The notes below the pieces were generated by a model. It ran no database searches. It saw nothing but the letters and a program-made list of their open reading frames with translations, and was not told the DNA's origin. A stretch of DNA of 64,000 nt from JBBQVS01 sp964657325 (lineage in GTDB: Bacteria > Chloroflexota > Ktedonobacteria > Ktedonobacterales > Ktedonobacteraceae). Of this stretch, positions 16,707 to 25,355 are shown one piece after another (positions within the stretch are counted from its first letter, which is position 1; each line of letters starts with the position of its first letter). The position numbers and the translations under genes were made by a program. Where the stretch lies: NCBI GenBank assembly GCA_964657325.1, contig CAZZVE010000004.1:1-64000 (forward strand), written 5' to 3'.

Positions 16707-16735
16707 AGTATACTTGTAACAAAGAGAAATGTCAA
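16707..16735 (-). promoter_or_regulatory. Strong sigma-70 promoter of the TetR gene
   Basis: On the minus strand TTGACA (16735-16730), a 17-base spacer and TATACT (16712-16707) are close to consensus. It leaves a leader of about 45 bases. Confidence 0.75.
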
Positions 16736-16778
16736 GGATAGGAACTGTTTGCATACTTACAAACAGTTCCTATCCTTG
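16733..16778. repeat. 19-bp perfect palindrome upstream of the TetR promoter
   Basis: Arms 16733-16751 and 16760-16778 (CAAGGATAGGAACTGTTTG) pair perfectly over an 8-base loop. It overlaps the -35 box by three bases. No gene ends nearby, so it is not an obvious terminator. The rest of 16779-16937 shows no gene. Confidence 0.7.
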
Positions 16779-16937
16779 CGTGAAGCGGTCTCCTTGTCGC
16801 AAAATAATACGGCGAAACCAGCCTGGAAATGCTGCTGGCCCACGTAAACTTGGAAGGTGGTTAGTGGAGTAGATTTAGAGTTTCTCGTTATTGTTGATGG
16901 TATACGGAGGGACACGTCTATCTCGAAAATGAAAAAA

Positions 16938-16985
16938 GGTCTAAGCTGTAGAGAAGCTAAGAAAGACTTCTCTACAGCTTAGACC
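16938..16985 (-). terminator. Intrinsic terminator of the small HTH gene
   Basis: 19-bp perfect stem (16938-16956 / 16967-16985, GGTCTAAGCTGTAGAGAAG) with a 10-base loop, followed on the minus strand by TTTTTTC. It starts 14 bases beyond the HTH gene stop. Confidence 0.85.
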
Positions 16986-16999
16986 CTTTTCTATACGTC

Positions 17000-17215
17000 T
17001 TACGATACGAGGTCGAGTGTTGGCACTTCGAGCACTCGTGCTAGTAGACGGAGATGGTAGGGTTGGGCTTCCTCGCGTCCGTTTTCCAGATGCGTAATTG
17101 TGTCGCGGCGAATGCCTGTCAAAGTGGCAAGCTGACCGAGGCTCAATCCTTTGCGTTGGCGTAGGATACGAAGTTTAGGGATACCATGCGGTTTCGTAGC
17201 TGTCAATTGTTTCAT
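17000..17215 (-). CDS. Small Cro/C1-type helix-turn-helix protein
   Basis: 71 residues from the ATG at 17215, with GAGGAC before it. A longer frame starts at 17290 or 17329 but is unsupported. One XRE domain: IPKLRILRQRKGLSLGQLA, then TGIRRDTITHLENGREEAQ. No other domain. It lies downstream of nothing on its strand except the lipoprotein gene start region, and ends in a clear terminator. Probably a small repressor of unknown target. Confidence 0.8.
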   Translation of the reverse strand: MKQLTATKPHGIPKLRILRQRKGLSLGQLATLTGIRRDTITHLENGREEAQPYHLRLLARVLEVPTLDLVS

Positions 17216-17367
17216 GTCTTTCGTCCTCTCCTTTGAGGCATAACAAGAGTCTTGTCCAGCGTCGTTGCTGGAATAAGTGTCTGTATTCATGCAATCATGG
17301 AAACAGACGGGCCTTACGTTAAGAAGCATACCAGATAGAGGCTATATTTGTCCAGTGACTTTTGTCT

Positions 17368-19215
17368 CTATGCTGTGCTCCAATCGGCTATATTCCAGGT
17401 GGGCATAGCTGAATTTGGGTTTGGTATGACGTTCTGAACCTGTGGAGTAACCGTCGTTATAACAGGTTCGACATACAGCGGAACCACATAAACTTCTTGT
17501 GTGAGACGTTCAAGGAAACGATGATAGGCAGCGACTCTATCGGCAAATGCTACCGCGTCGCGTCCCTGTGCGAGTGCAGAGTCTATTACTTTGTCGTTGA
17601 CACGTGCGTAGTTGCTTAGCGTAGGGTTGTTGGCGTCGGGTATTTGCGAGGAGTGAAAGACCGTGTATTCATCATCAGGTTCAGGACTGTTGGCATAAGT
17701 AAACAACGCCATATCGTAAGCTCCTGTTGCTAAAATGCCGTTCTTTGTATAGACATCAAAGAACACATTGGATGAATAGGTTGCAAGTTGCACTCGTATG
17801 CCAAGCATAGTAAGCGCATGTTGCACATAGGTAGCAACAGCTACACGAAGAGGTGATTGTGTTGTGACAAGGCGCAGTGTAAATGGACGTCCGTCTTTTA
17901 GCAATGTGTTATGTGTATCAAGACGCCAGCCGCTTTGTGCAAGCAAGCGTTTGGCTGCGGAGAGATCGTATGAAACAGGACGAAGTGTAGAATCATAGTA
18001 CAACGACGGTAGTGGTTCGACTTGAGTAGTACGGCGATTACAGTTGTTTTCGTGTAAAACCGTCACAAGAAGGTTACATACGTTGATGCCTTTTTGAATA
18101 GCCTCGCGTACACGGATATCAGCAAAAAGAGGATGTGCATTGTTAAACTCAAGATGTGCGTATGCAGCAGCCGAGGTCTCGATGATTTTTACATCAGATG
18201 GTAAATGAGTCAGAAGTGGACGCTCATCTTCTGTATAACCTGTTGTTATGTCGGCACTGTGGTGTTGTACGGCTGTAACAAGCGAAGCGGTTGAGTCGTA
18301 GGCACGAAAGACAAGTTGAGACATAAAGGGACCACGAAAACTGCTAGATGCATAATGAATATTGGGTACAAGTGTATATCGTTGACCATCTTGCATACTT
18401 TTTAATTGATAGGGACCACTTGTAACTTGTGGCATCTGATAGAGCGAGGCAGTATTTTGTAGATCAATAGGGCGTATTGTACGCCAGGCATGTTGAGGAG
18501 CCGCGTAGGGTAAATAAAAGAGATAGGGACCGAAAGGATGCTTCATATGCAACACGATAGTATAGTCATTGGGTGTCTCTATACTTGCGATCTGATCGTA
18601 GCCGCTTCTTGTCGTCGCGCCCGTATCAGGATTTTGATTTAAATGCCACCAATATACGAAGTCGCTAGCAAGAATAGGTTGTCCATCTGACCAGTGTAGG
18701 TCATGACGCACATGGAGCAGAATCGTCTTCCCACCATTTTGTACGCCACCATTTTCTGGAAGAGGAACCTCCACGAGTTGATCGGGGTGAACATGAAACT
18801 GCTGGTCATAAAAGACTGGCTGTGCCCATAATGCAGTGTTCAACGCGAAATCTGCGGTAGAACTGGCGAATAAGGGATTCGCGCTTTCTGGAAACTGCGT
18901 TGTTGCATACGTTATACTTCCATGATATGTGCGTGTCGGGATAGGTGTGGATGTTATTGGAACAGAGGGAGTAGTGTTGCAGGCGGTGGCAAGGAGCAAC
19001 ATGTAGAGAAAGATGAGAACAACATTGTAGTGAGGGCGTAAGCGAGCATGACAGGGGCCAGCCCTGTCACTCCTATACATGGGATTGCGTGACAAAGACA
19101 CGCCGTAAGGATCGTATAGGAGTAACAGGTGCTCTGCCCCTGTCATGTCGCCCATCAAGCCATTCCATAGGTGAGTTGGAGTCAATGGACTTACCTCTGT
19201 CATGCTGTCCATCAA
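17368..19215 (-). CDS. ABC transporter substrate-binding lipoprotein (oligopeptide/nickel type, SBP_bac_5)
   Basis: Up to 615 residues. A lipoprotein signal VVLIFLYMLLLATAC with lipobox Cys lies about 80 residues in, so the true start is probably inside; ATG codons near 19080 are candidates, but the sequence here is an inverted repeat (19046-19147). The mature part is a family 5 solute-binding protein: NPLFASSTADF, HDLHWSDGQPILASDFVYWW and FEFNNAHP-like motifs, then RVAVATYVQHALTMLGI. Such proteins capture oligopeptides or other solutes for ABC importers. No permease or ATPase genes adjoin. It follows the sigma factor/membrane regulator pair by 16 bases and may be part of their transcript. 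Confidence 0.85.
   Translation of the reverse strand: MMDSMTEVSPLTPTHLWNGLMGDMTGAEHLLLLYDPYGVSLSRNPMYRSDRAGPCHARLRPHYNVVLIFLYMLLLATACNTTPSVPITSTPIPTRTYHGSITYATTQFPESANPLFASSTADFALNTALWAQPVFYDQQFHVHPDQLVEVPLPENGGVQNGGKTILLHVRHDLHWSDGQPILASDFVYWWHLNQNPDTGATTRSGYDQIASIETPNDYTIVLHMKHPFGPYLFYLPYAAPQHAWRTIRPIDLQNTASLYQMPQVTSGPYQLKSMQDGQRYTLVPNIHYASSSFRGPFMSQLVFRAYDSTASLVTAVQHHSADITTGYTEDERPLLTHLPSDVKIIETSAAAYAHLEFNNAHPLFADIRVREAIQKGINVCNLLVTVLHENNCNRRTTQVEPLPSLYYDSTLRPVSYDLSAAKRLLAQSGWRLDTHNTLLKDGRPFTLRLVTTQSPLRVAVATYVQHALTMLGIRVQLATYSSNVFFDVYTKNGILATGAYDMALFTYANSPEPDDEYTVFHSSQIPDANNPTLSNYARVNDKVIDSALAQGRDAVAFADRVAAYHRFLERLTQEVYVVPLYVEPVITTVTPQVQNVIPNPNSAMPTWNIADWSTA
19046..19147. repeat. Compound inverted repeat forming the 5' end of the solute-binding protein frame
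   Basis: Left arm 19046-19078 (GCATGACAGGGGCCAGCCC..) and right arm 19114-19147 are near-perfect inverted copies apart from a small indel. Each left-type arm holds its own hairpin GACAGGG-N-CCCTGTC, and the centre holds GCGTG-N7-CACGC. Same architecture and closely related arm sequence as the element at 40541-40646. Confidence 0.75.
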
Positions 19216-19231
19216 GCTGCTATCAGTATCA

Positions 19232-20437
19232 TCACTTATGTGACTTGCTTGGTGAAACTTGTACGCTTAACGATGGAAAACCGGCACTAATGATTTCCAA
19301 AGAAGAACCGCCTGGTTCACCCGTGTAAACAATATCGTCAGCGAAAGGCCAGGCCGAGTTATCAGATGGAACAATCACATCGTTAACGCGCCCAACCATA
19401 TGAATAGCACGCATATCGAATGGTTGGAGTGAATTTGCAATATCAAGCAGGTTCTTCTGACCTATACCATCGCGCTGATCACCCACAATCCAAAATATGA
19501 CGCCATTGTGCTCATAGATGATCTCGCTACGACCACCATACACCCAATCATGTGAGAATCTATTGATATGAACCCATTGACCATCGACATAAATCGCTTG
19601 TGCATGACCATCTCGCCCAATTTGAAGGGAGTGTGCGGCTCCAAACTGCACAACCTGAAGAACTTGGCCCTGTGGTTTAAACTCACACACCGAAATTTTG
19701 CCTGTTCCATGCGACGTGCTTCCCTGGCGCTCATATGTATATTCCAACTCTATCGCAGGACCATCCGCCCAGCTTTGATCTATACCTTGATAGAGATACG
19801 TTGAACTCAACGTATAACGGTCAGGTAGAGCAATAGGACGATAAATTGGAAACTCCACTTGTTGTTGCGCTTCTAGCAATGTGATCTTTTTAGGAGACAT
19901 GCTGGAAGCAGAACTAGCAGTATATGAGTTTTTTGCCCTTTTGGTAGAAGACAGACTAGGATAGCCGTTTACCAGCAGTACCCCACCATGACGACTAGTG
20001 AGCAACACATTAAGACCTGATGCAAATGATGGACCTGTTGCGACCACTGTAAAAACTACGAACAGCAGACAAGCTACAAGGAGTGCAAGGGCTGGACGTT
20101 GTGGCCTTATGACGTATTGCGCCAATGAGGAAAGAGGAACGCTCTTTTCACGAAATAGGCGACTATGCAATTTTAGGCGACGGAAAACCTGGGCGCGTGT
20201 TTTATGTTCTAGTCCATGTAAAACAGGCTGAAAGCGAGGATTTTCTGCTTCCAAGAGCGTTTGTACGAAGTAAGGAGGGAACTCTTCCTTATCAGGGGTA
20301 AATAGAGTCTCCATCTCCTGCGCAAAGGCTATGTCTTCAGCCGTAAAATCGTCAGGCAGCCCAAATTCCTGTCTGAGCAACAGGGAAGAATCGATGCATT
20401 GATCGTCCCGTTCATTGTCAAATTCGCTCGTACTCAT
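19232..20437 (-). CDS. Membrane protein, probable anti-sigma factor partner of the ECF sigma
   Basis: 401 residues from the ATG at 20437 (AAGGAG nine bases before). It starts inside the sigma gene, overlapping by 20 bases, so it is translationally coupled. The N-terminal 110 residues are cytoplasmic and acidic, then come a single span (ALALLVACLLFVVFTVVATG) and a large outside domain with a pattern like DUF4367 (PIYRPIALPDRYTLSSTY, IFWIVGDQR). Position and topology fit an anti-sigma factor that holds the sigma factor until an envelope signal arrives. There is no zinc-binding HxxxCxxC motif, so this is not the ZAS type. The role is inferred from context. Confidence 0.7.
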   Translation of the reverse strand: MSTSEFDNERDDQCIDSSLLLRQEFGLPDDFTAEDIAFAQEMETLFTPDKEEFPPYFVQTLLEAENPRFQPVLHGLEHKTRAQVFRRLKLHSRLFREKSVPLSSLAQYVIRPQRPALALLVACLLFVVFTVVATGPSFASGLNVLLTSRHGGVLLVNGYPSLSSTKRAKNSYTASSASSMSPKKITLLEAQQQVEFPIYRPIALPDRYTLSSTYLYQGIDQSWADGPAIELEYTYERQGSTSHGTGKISVCEFKPQGQVLQVVQFGAAHSLQIGRDGHAQAIYVDGQWVHINRFSHDWVYGGRSEIIYEHNGVIFWIVGDQRDGIGQKNLLDIANSLQPFDMRAIHMVGRVNDVIVPSDNSAWPFADDIVYTGEPGGSSLEIISAGFPSLSVQVSPSKSHK

Positions 20438-21086
20438 GTGCATGCTCCTTGAGAGCCTCGCGTAAGCTTTTCCGCGCTCGCCAGAGTCGAGTATCGACAG
20501 CATGGCGTGTTAAGCCTGTTTTTGTTGCAAGTTCTTCCGTGCTGGCAAACTTAAAGTAGCGTTGATAGATCAGATAGCGGTCAAGCTCAGGCAACGTCGC
20601 CAAGGCGAGGCGCAGTTCTTCGCGCCTCTCGCTCTGTTCTAACAAAGTTTCCATATTCGACTCTGGGTGCGGAGGGAGCATCACGCGGTTTTCGCTCTCA
20701 TATCCACCCCAACCAAAATTTTTTCGACTTCCCATACCATCCGATGAAGCCCATTGTCGGTTTTCATCGGCTGACTGTGTATTATGTACCTGACGACGGC
20801 ACAACTGCCGACGCCGATCAAGGGCGATGTATTTAGCACGCATGGTAAGCCATGTACGTAACGTCCCGCGTCCAGGATCAAAGGAGGCGATTTCTTGCCA
20901 TGCAGCAACGAAGAGGTCATTAACGCACTCTTCGGCATCCTGAGCAACACCAATACCATCCAATACCAAACGAATAAAATAAAAAAGTTCTCGTGAATAG
21001 CGAGAGATGAGCGTTTCCAGGGCTTCTGGGTTATGCTCATGCAATCCGTGGGCGAGATCATCATCTGACCAGTCTGGTCGCACCAT
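20418..21086 (-). CDS. ECF-type RNA polymerase sigma factor
   Basis: 222 residues from the ATG at 21086; earlier ATGs at 21089 and 21110 are also possible, but AAGGAG fits the inner ones. Region 2 is clear (ALETLISRYSRELFYFIRLV, AEECVNDLFVAAWQEIASFD, GTLRTWLTMRAKYIALDRRR). Region 4 is HTH with LPELDRYLIYQRYFKF and GLTRHAVDTRLWRARKSLR. The linker between the two regions is long, about 60 residues rich in Ser, Gly and Asn. It should direct polymerase to envelope-response genes and is coupled to the membrane protein that follows. Confidence 0.92.
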   Translation of the reverse strand: MVRPDWSDDDLAHGLHEHNPEALETLISRYSRELFYFIRLVLDGIGVAQDAEECVNDLFVAAWQEIASFDPGRGTLRTWLTMRAKYIALDRRRQLCRRQVHNTQSADENRQWASSDGMGSRKNFGWGGYESENRVMLPPHPESNMETLLEQSERREELRLALATLPELDRYLIYQRYFKFASTEELATKTGLTRHAVDTRLWRARKSLREALKEHAHEYERI

Positions 21087-21450
21087 CATAGCTCCTTGCA
21101 CATCTTGCATATATCTCTTCGTAAATAAAAGTCATTGACGGCAACCTGGGTGCAGTATAGTCCAGTGCAATGACCATATGCGGCTAGAAGAAAAATATAA
21201 AGATGATCGGTGGTACACTCGCCTTGTTCTACGAGATACTACGTCTCTTGCAACGTACTTCTCTCACATGTTAAGGCTTATTATTATCTTGCTTGAAACA
21301 ACGTAAAATGTCAAGGTTTCAAGAGCAGATTTTTTACCTTTTCTTAACATTGGCTCCCAATTGTCATACAACAAAGAGACATCAGACCCGAAAAAAACTT
21401 TTTCGGGTCTGATGTCTCTTTGTTGTACTTTGCTATGAACGAGAGAGAAT
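21087..21450. other. Intergenic region with a 29-bp palindrome
   Basis: No gene seen between the sigma factor start and the lipoprotein stop. A small minus-strand open frame at 21264-21482 runs through the palindrome and is rejected. The region should hold the sigma operon promoter. Confidence 0.6.
21367..21427. terminator. 29-bp perfect palindrome with 3-base loop, downstream of the lipoprotein gene
   Basis: Arms 21367-21395 and 21399-21427 are exact complements (TACAACAAAGAGACATCAGA... ending in AAAAA), with loop AAC. It begins 24 bases past the lipoprotein stop. The A/T-rich centre means the RNA stem ends in an A5/U5 pair rather than a free U tract. Confidence 0.8.
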
Positions 21451-22053
21451 TTAGACACTAAAGGGCACAAACACGGTTTCATTGGCTACATCGGAGCGAT
21501 AAAACAACTTCAGCGTTTTCGCAGCACCTGTTGGTACCTGAAAGACAACGGTACCGCTTCGTGAACTGTTCGCATCAATTGAGCCAAAAAAGCTACCTGT
21601 TGTATTGGCAGCTAGTCCAAACACATCACCTTCTGTCCCAAAGAGCGAAAAGTAACTTGGCTGATTGGTAATAGTTTTTGCGCTTGTGTTTTTTATAGTC
21701 ATTGACATGCTTATGGCAGTAGAACTTGCATCTGAGCCAGTACCTTTACTAACATTATGAATAATGAGAGTACGATCTGCAAGAACAACTTGCTGGCTAT
21801 GCGCACCACCGCCAGCAACAGGTGTTGGTGAAAGGATAACAGTCGGACCAACTCCCGGTGTGCTTGGTACGGATGTCACGGCAACAACAGTACTGCTCGT
21901 TGTAGCTACCGTTGCTTGTTGTGTTGGCTTTGCTTGCTGAGTTGGCGTCGCTTCACTACTCGTGGTATCGCCTGAACTACAGGCCCCTAGCACACATAGA
22001 CATAAAGCTATTACGCATAGTGCTATATATCGTTGAACATGAGGGATAGTCAT
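21451..22053 (-). CDS. Secreted lipoprotein with a DUF4352-like domain
   Basis: 200 residues from the ATG at 22053 (AAGGAAG before it). Lipoprotein signal with CVLGAC lipobox at about residue 25, then a Thr/Pro/Gln-rich linker, then a beta-sandwich part (VLADRTLIIHNVSKG, SMSMTIKNTSAKTI, GTVVFQVPTG) typical of the DUF4352/immunoglobulin-like group of Gram-positive lipoproteins. Function unknown; probably surface-exposed. The gene is monocistronic and ends before a long palindrome. Confidence 0.75.
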   Translation of the reverse strand: MTIPHVQRYIALCVIALCLCVLGACSSGDTTSSEATPTQQAKPTQQATVATTSSTVVAVTSVPSTPGVGPTVILSPTPVAGGGAHSQQVVLADRTLIIHNVSKGTGSDASSTAISMSMTIKNTSAKTITNQPSYFSLFGTEGDVFGLAANTTGSFFGSIDANSSRSGTVVFQVPTGAAKTLKLFYRSDVANETVFVPFSV

Positions 22054-22176
22054 TGTAACTCTTCCTTTTTTAGCGAAACAAATCAATACTGATACATAGT
22101 AGACGAACGCCATGTATTATCTCTATCGAATGCTTTCTATGCAACTTACTAGGAAATTTGTATCACAAGTGACTAT

Positions 22177-23373
22177 TTACTTATGAGCAGCAGTGATGAG
22201 AGCAGGTATCAGTTTGTTTACAACAGGACTGCCGAGACCTGTTACATAGTCGTACCCTGTATGAGCAGTGCAAATCGTGCCACAGGAGCCATTATTGCCA
22301 GAAGTAATGTCATGGAAGTAGGTGGCATAGTGCGCCTGTGCAAGTGCATAGAGCTGAGTGTTTATATTCTTCAAGGTGCCTGATCGACTTTTACTGGCTA
22401 GGGCAAGGACGCCAGCAAACATGGGTGCAGAAACACTTGTTCCACCAAGGATAAAGAAACCATTCTGACCATTATAGCCGAAGCTATCGTACACGTTTAC
22501 GCCTGTGTTTGGGTTTGCAACCATCGCTACATCGGGAACGCCACGCTTTGTGTTCTTGTTGAAGCCAGCTTGATAGGTAGATGCCTTCTCATATGCACTC
22601 ACACCACCACCGCTTCCATTCCAGGCTGTCTCGCTTACATAAGCACCATTAGCCTGTATCTTGAGCGTTGTACCACCAACAGCAGTGACATATGGAGATG
22701 AGGCAGGATATTGTGCGCCAGTACCGCTATCACCAGAAGAGGCTGTAAAACTTACACCTTTCGCATTGCCAGCAGCGAAAATACCGTCGCCAAGTGCTCC
22801 TGTCTGGTCTGCTGACTCACTACCACCAAAGCTCATGGAGACGATTGTTGCACCACGGTTCATATATGCATCCTTCACAGCCGCGTACAGGTCTCCATCA
22901 GTAGAAGTTTTAGCGGCCTCAAGAACGATTTTCGCTTTAGGCGCAACCGCGTGAACCATTTGCACATCGAGGTCGGTCTCTAATGCCCATCCTTCATCAA
23001 CAGTCTTGATGTTCCCTTGTGGAAAGATGCTTGTGATAGTTGTGGCAGGCAAGTTATATGTCGAATCGTATTTGTTGAGATCAGCCTGCGCTTTAGGATT
23101 ACCATAGGCATCAATGATAGCAACTGTAATGCCAGTGCCATTATTTGCTAAGAGGTCTATTCCATAGGCTTTGCGAAATTGAGCAGGCGTGAGACCACCA
23201 CTAACGCTATTCCGAGAGAATCTAAGTATCTTGACAGGATGCCCTGCTCTATGGAGCGAGAAGTTGTCTACTAAAGCGGCTTTGGTGGTTTTTACGTTAA
23301 ACAGAGAAAACGCTGTCCCACAGACAGCAAGCAATGCAAGCAAAGTGAACGCTGGTACAATAAACTTACGCAT
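22177..23373 (-). CDS. Secreted S53-family (sedolisin) serine-carboxyl peptidase
   Basis: 398 residues with an N-terminal signal peptide (FIVPAFTLLALLAVCGTAFS). The catalytic set of S53 peptidases is present: Glu132 and Asp136 in LETDLDVQMV, the oxyanion Asp in SSGDSGT, and the nucleophile Ser in GGTSVSAPMFAG. The calcium site (DITSGNNG, YVTGLGSP) is near the C-terminus. These enzymes are usually acid-active. The long pro-domain of kumamolisin/sedolisin (about 170-190 residues) is missing: only about 35 residues lie between signal and catalytic core. This odd form may fold without a propeptide or act as a pseudo-secreted variant, but all active-site residues are intact. Confidence 0.9.
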   Translation of the reverse strand: MRKFIVPAFTLLALLAVCGTAFSLFNVKTTKAALVDNFSLHRAGHPVKILRFSRNSVSGGLTPAQFRKAYGIDLLANNGTGITVAIIDAYGNPKAQADLNKYDSTYNLPATTITSIFPQGNIKTVDEGWALETDLDVQMVHAVAPKAKIVLEAAKTSTDGDLYAAVKDAYMNRGATIVSMSFGGSESADQTGALGDGIFAAGNAKGVSFTASSGDSGTGAQYPASSPYVTAVGGTTLKIQANGAYVSETAWNGSGGGVSAYEKASTYQAGFNKNTKRGVPDVAMVANPNTGVNVYDSFGYNGQNGFFILGGTSVSAPMFAGVLALASKSRSGTLKNINTQLYALAQAHYATYFHDITSGNNGSCGTICTAHTGYDYVTGLGSPVVNKLIPALITAAHK

Positions 23374-23477
23374 GAAAAAGACACACCCCTGTTCTGAAAA
23401 GAGTACATGGATATCAATCCACGTTTGTCAATCATACTTGAGTCTATCGGACGTAGTCAACAAAAATAGAGGATGGT

Positions 23478-23531
23478 ACTAGAGAGCAAGAACGGTGCGC
23501 GTACATGTGCGCACCGTTCTTGCTCTCTAGT
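23478..23531. terminator. 23-bp perfect palindrome downstream of the iron-sulphur oxidoreductase
   Basis: Arms 23478-23500 and 23509-23531 (ACTAGAGAGCAAGAACGGTG...) are exact complements with an 8-base loop. It lies 15 bases beyond the stop of the minus-strand oxidoreductase. Confidence 0.8.
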
Positions 23532-23546
23532 GTGTTGTTGTATAGA

Positions 23547-25355
23547 CTAGCGTACGTTCAGCATAGGGATTTTCGAGACAGTCCAGCGATCATTTGGGCT
23601 GGAAACCTCAAATTGCACCATTGAGATGGCATCTGTAGGACAGCGTACGACACACAGCCCACAGCGAATGCACTTCTCTTCGTCGATAATCATGTCCGCA
23701 CCGCCCTCCCACGTCTCGGTGCTTTGATGCATTGCATCGCCTTTGACAATACGTGAGAGACCTTCCATACTAATGCAGTCATAGGGGCAGATATCCACAC
23801 AAGCGGAGCAGAGAATACAGATCGAAGGGTCGATCATAATATTCAACTGGCATTGCAAACAGCGTCGTGCCTGCATAACCGCCTGCTCTGGTGTATAGCC
23901 TGTTTCTGCTTCACGTGTATTGCTATAGCGGTCTTTGAGTGGCAGTGAGGGCAACAATTGATGTCCAATAGACTCGTAGTTGTCAACCATACCGCGACGG
24001 TAATCGGGTAGTTCGACCTCTTCGGCCGCTTCAGCTGGTTTGTCAACGCCTCCTAGATAGCGATTGATTGCCGCCGCCGCGTCGCGTCCATCACCAATAG
24101 CGGAAATCAGGTTACGTGACCCTTGTGTATAGTCACCACCCGCGAACAGCCCAGGGACGTTGGTCATCCAGCTATCAAAGTCTACCAGAGGAATACCATA
24201 CCTGTTCACTTCAAGCCCTAGCTCTTCTGCCTGTAGCCATGAGGCATCGCTGTATTGACCAAAGGCTGGTACAACGGTGTCCACGTCAAGATCAAACTCG
24301 CTACCCTTGATCGGTACAGGTCGTCTGCGACCACCCGCATCGGGATCACCAAGCTTGTTACGTACAAAGCGCACGCCACTTGCATGTATGCCATCCTTCG
24401 AGAGCACTTCGGTCTGTGTCGCAAGATACATGAACTCAACGTTCTCAAGTACTGCTTCATCAACTTCATACTCGTCGGAAGGCTGCTCTTCCTTTGAGCG
24501 ACGGTACACGACGTATACCTTCTCTGCGCCAAAGCGAATAGAAGTACGGCAACAGTCGAGAGCCGTAAAGCCTGCGCCAAGAATAGCTACGCGCTTGCCG
24601 ATGAACATTGGTTCGCCGTAGTTCGTCTTTTCCAGCAAACGAATGCCATCAACAACACCTTTGAGGTCCGCGCCAGGAATGACCTTGTTATCTGGTCCAG
24701 CCAAGGGGTTAGGTATATAGCAGCCCGCGCCAACGTATACCGCGTCATATTGTGAGAGCATGTCTTTGATCTGGATATCACGTCCCACACGCACGTTGTA
24801 CTGTACTTCAACGCCAATGTCTTCCATATACTCGTCGCACTCTTCGCGTGTGACATCACGAGGAAGACGCCAGACAGGAATACCATTGACCATGACGCCA
24901 CCAGCCGTGGGATATTGCTCATACACGGTAACGGGATAGCCCATCTCGCGTAGGTCACGAGCACAGGCTAGCCCTGCTGAGCCTGCGCCGATGACCGCAA
25001 TCTTTTTGTCTTTAGTGATCGGTGGCTTTTCTGCGTGATGACGATATTCGCGGTGGTCAGCAGCAGCACGTTTTAACCAACAGATAGCAATTGGTTTGCC
25101 ATCGACTTTGTTACGGCGACATACTGGTTCACAGGGACGTGCACAGGTGCGTCCTAGCACACCGGGCACAACATTTGCTTTACGGTTAAGAAGATATGCC
25201 TCATCAAAACGAGCTTGTGAAATTAATCCAATATAGGTGGAAACGTCTGTATGCGCGGGACAGCCCACCTGACAGGGAATATTCGTCTGGTACCAGTCGG
25301 GGGTGACGCCAACCGATTGATATCGCGCTTCCAAGTCGCTATCGGGATCAAACAT
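23547..25355 (-). CDS. GltD-like NADPH-dependent oxidoreductase with C-terminal 2x[4Fe-4S] ferredoxin domain
   Basis: 602 residues. N-terminal Cys-rich domain IV as in glutamate synthase small subunit (CQVGCPAHTDV, GRTCARPCEPVCRR). Then an FAD site (IAVIGAGSAGLACARDLREMG), a NAD(P)H site (VAILGAGFTALDCCRT) and the closing FAGGDYTQGSRN motif. Two [4Fe-4S] clusters end the protein (CILCSACVDICPYDC and CIRCGLCVVRCPTDA). It passes electrons between NAD(P)H and iron-sulphur partners. No glutamate synthase large subunit adjoins, so it is not ordinary GltD. A bifurcating or pyrimidine-catabolic partner is possible. RBS AAAGGAC. Confidence 0.9.
   Translation of the reverse strand: MFDPDSDLEARYQSVGVTPDWYQTNIPCQVGCPAHTDVSTYIGLISQARFDEAYLLNRKANVVPGVLGRTCARPCEPVCRRNKVDGKPIAICWLKRAAADHREYRHHAEKPPITKDKKIAVIGAGSAGLACARDLREMGYPVTVYEQYPTAGGVMVNGIPVWRLPRDVTREECDEYMEDIGVEVQYNVRVGRDIQIKDMLSQYDAVYVGAGCYIPNPLAGPDNKVIPGADLKGVVDGIRLLEKTNYGEPMFIGKRVAILGAGFTALDCCRTSIRFGAEKVYVVYRRSKEEQPSDEYEVDEAVLENVEFMYLATQTEVLSKDGIHASGVRFVRNKLGDPDAGGRRRPVPIKGSEFDLDVDTVVPAFGQYSDASWLQAEELGLEVNRYGIPLVDFDSWMTNVPGLFAGGDYTQGSRNLISAIGDGRDAAAAINRYLGGVDKPAEAAEEVELPDYRRGMVDNYESIGHQLLPSLPLKDRYSNTREAETGYTPEQAVMQARRCLQCQLNIMIDPSICILCSACVDICPYDCISMEGLSRIVKGDAMHQSTETWEGGADMIIDEEKCIRCGLCVVRCPTDAISMVQFEVSSPNDRWTVSKIPMLNVR

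Noticed and set aside
21264..21482. 72-codon minus-strand open frame
   Set aside because: Reads through the 29-bp palindrome and into the lipoprotein gene; no ribosome site.
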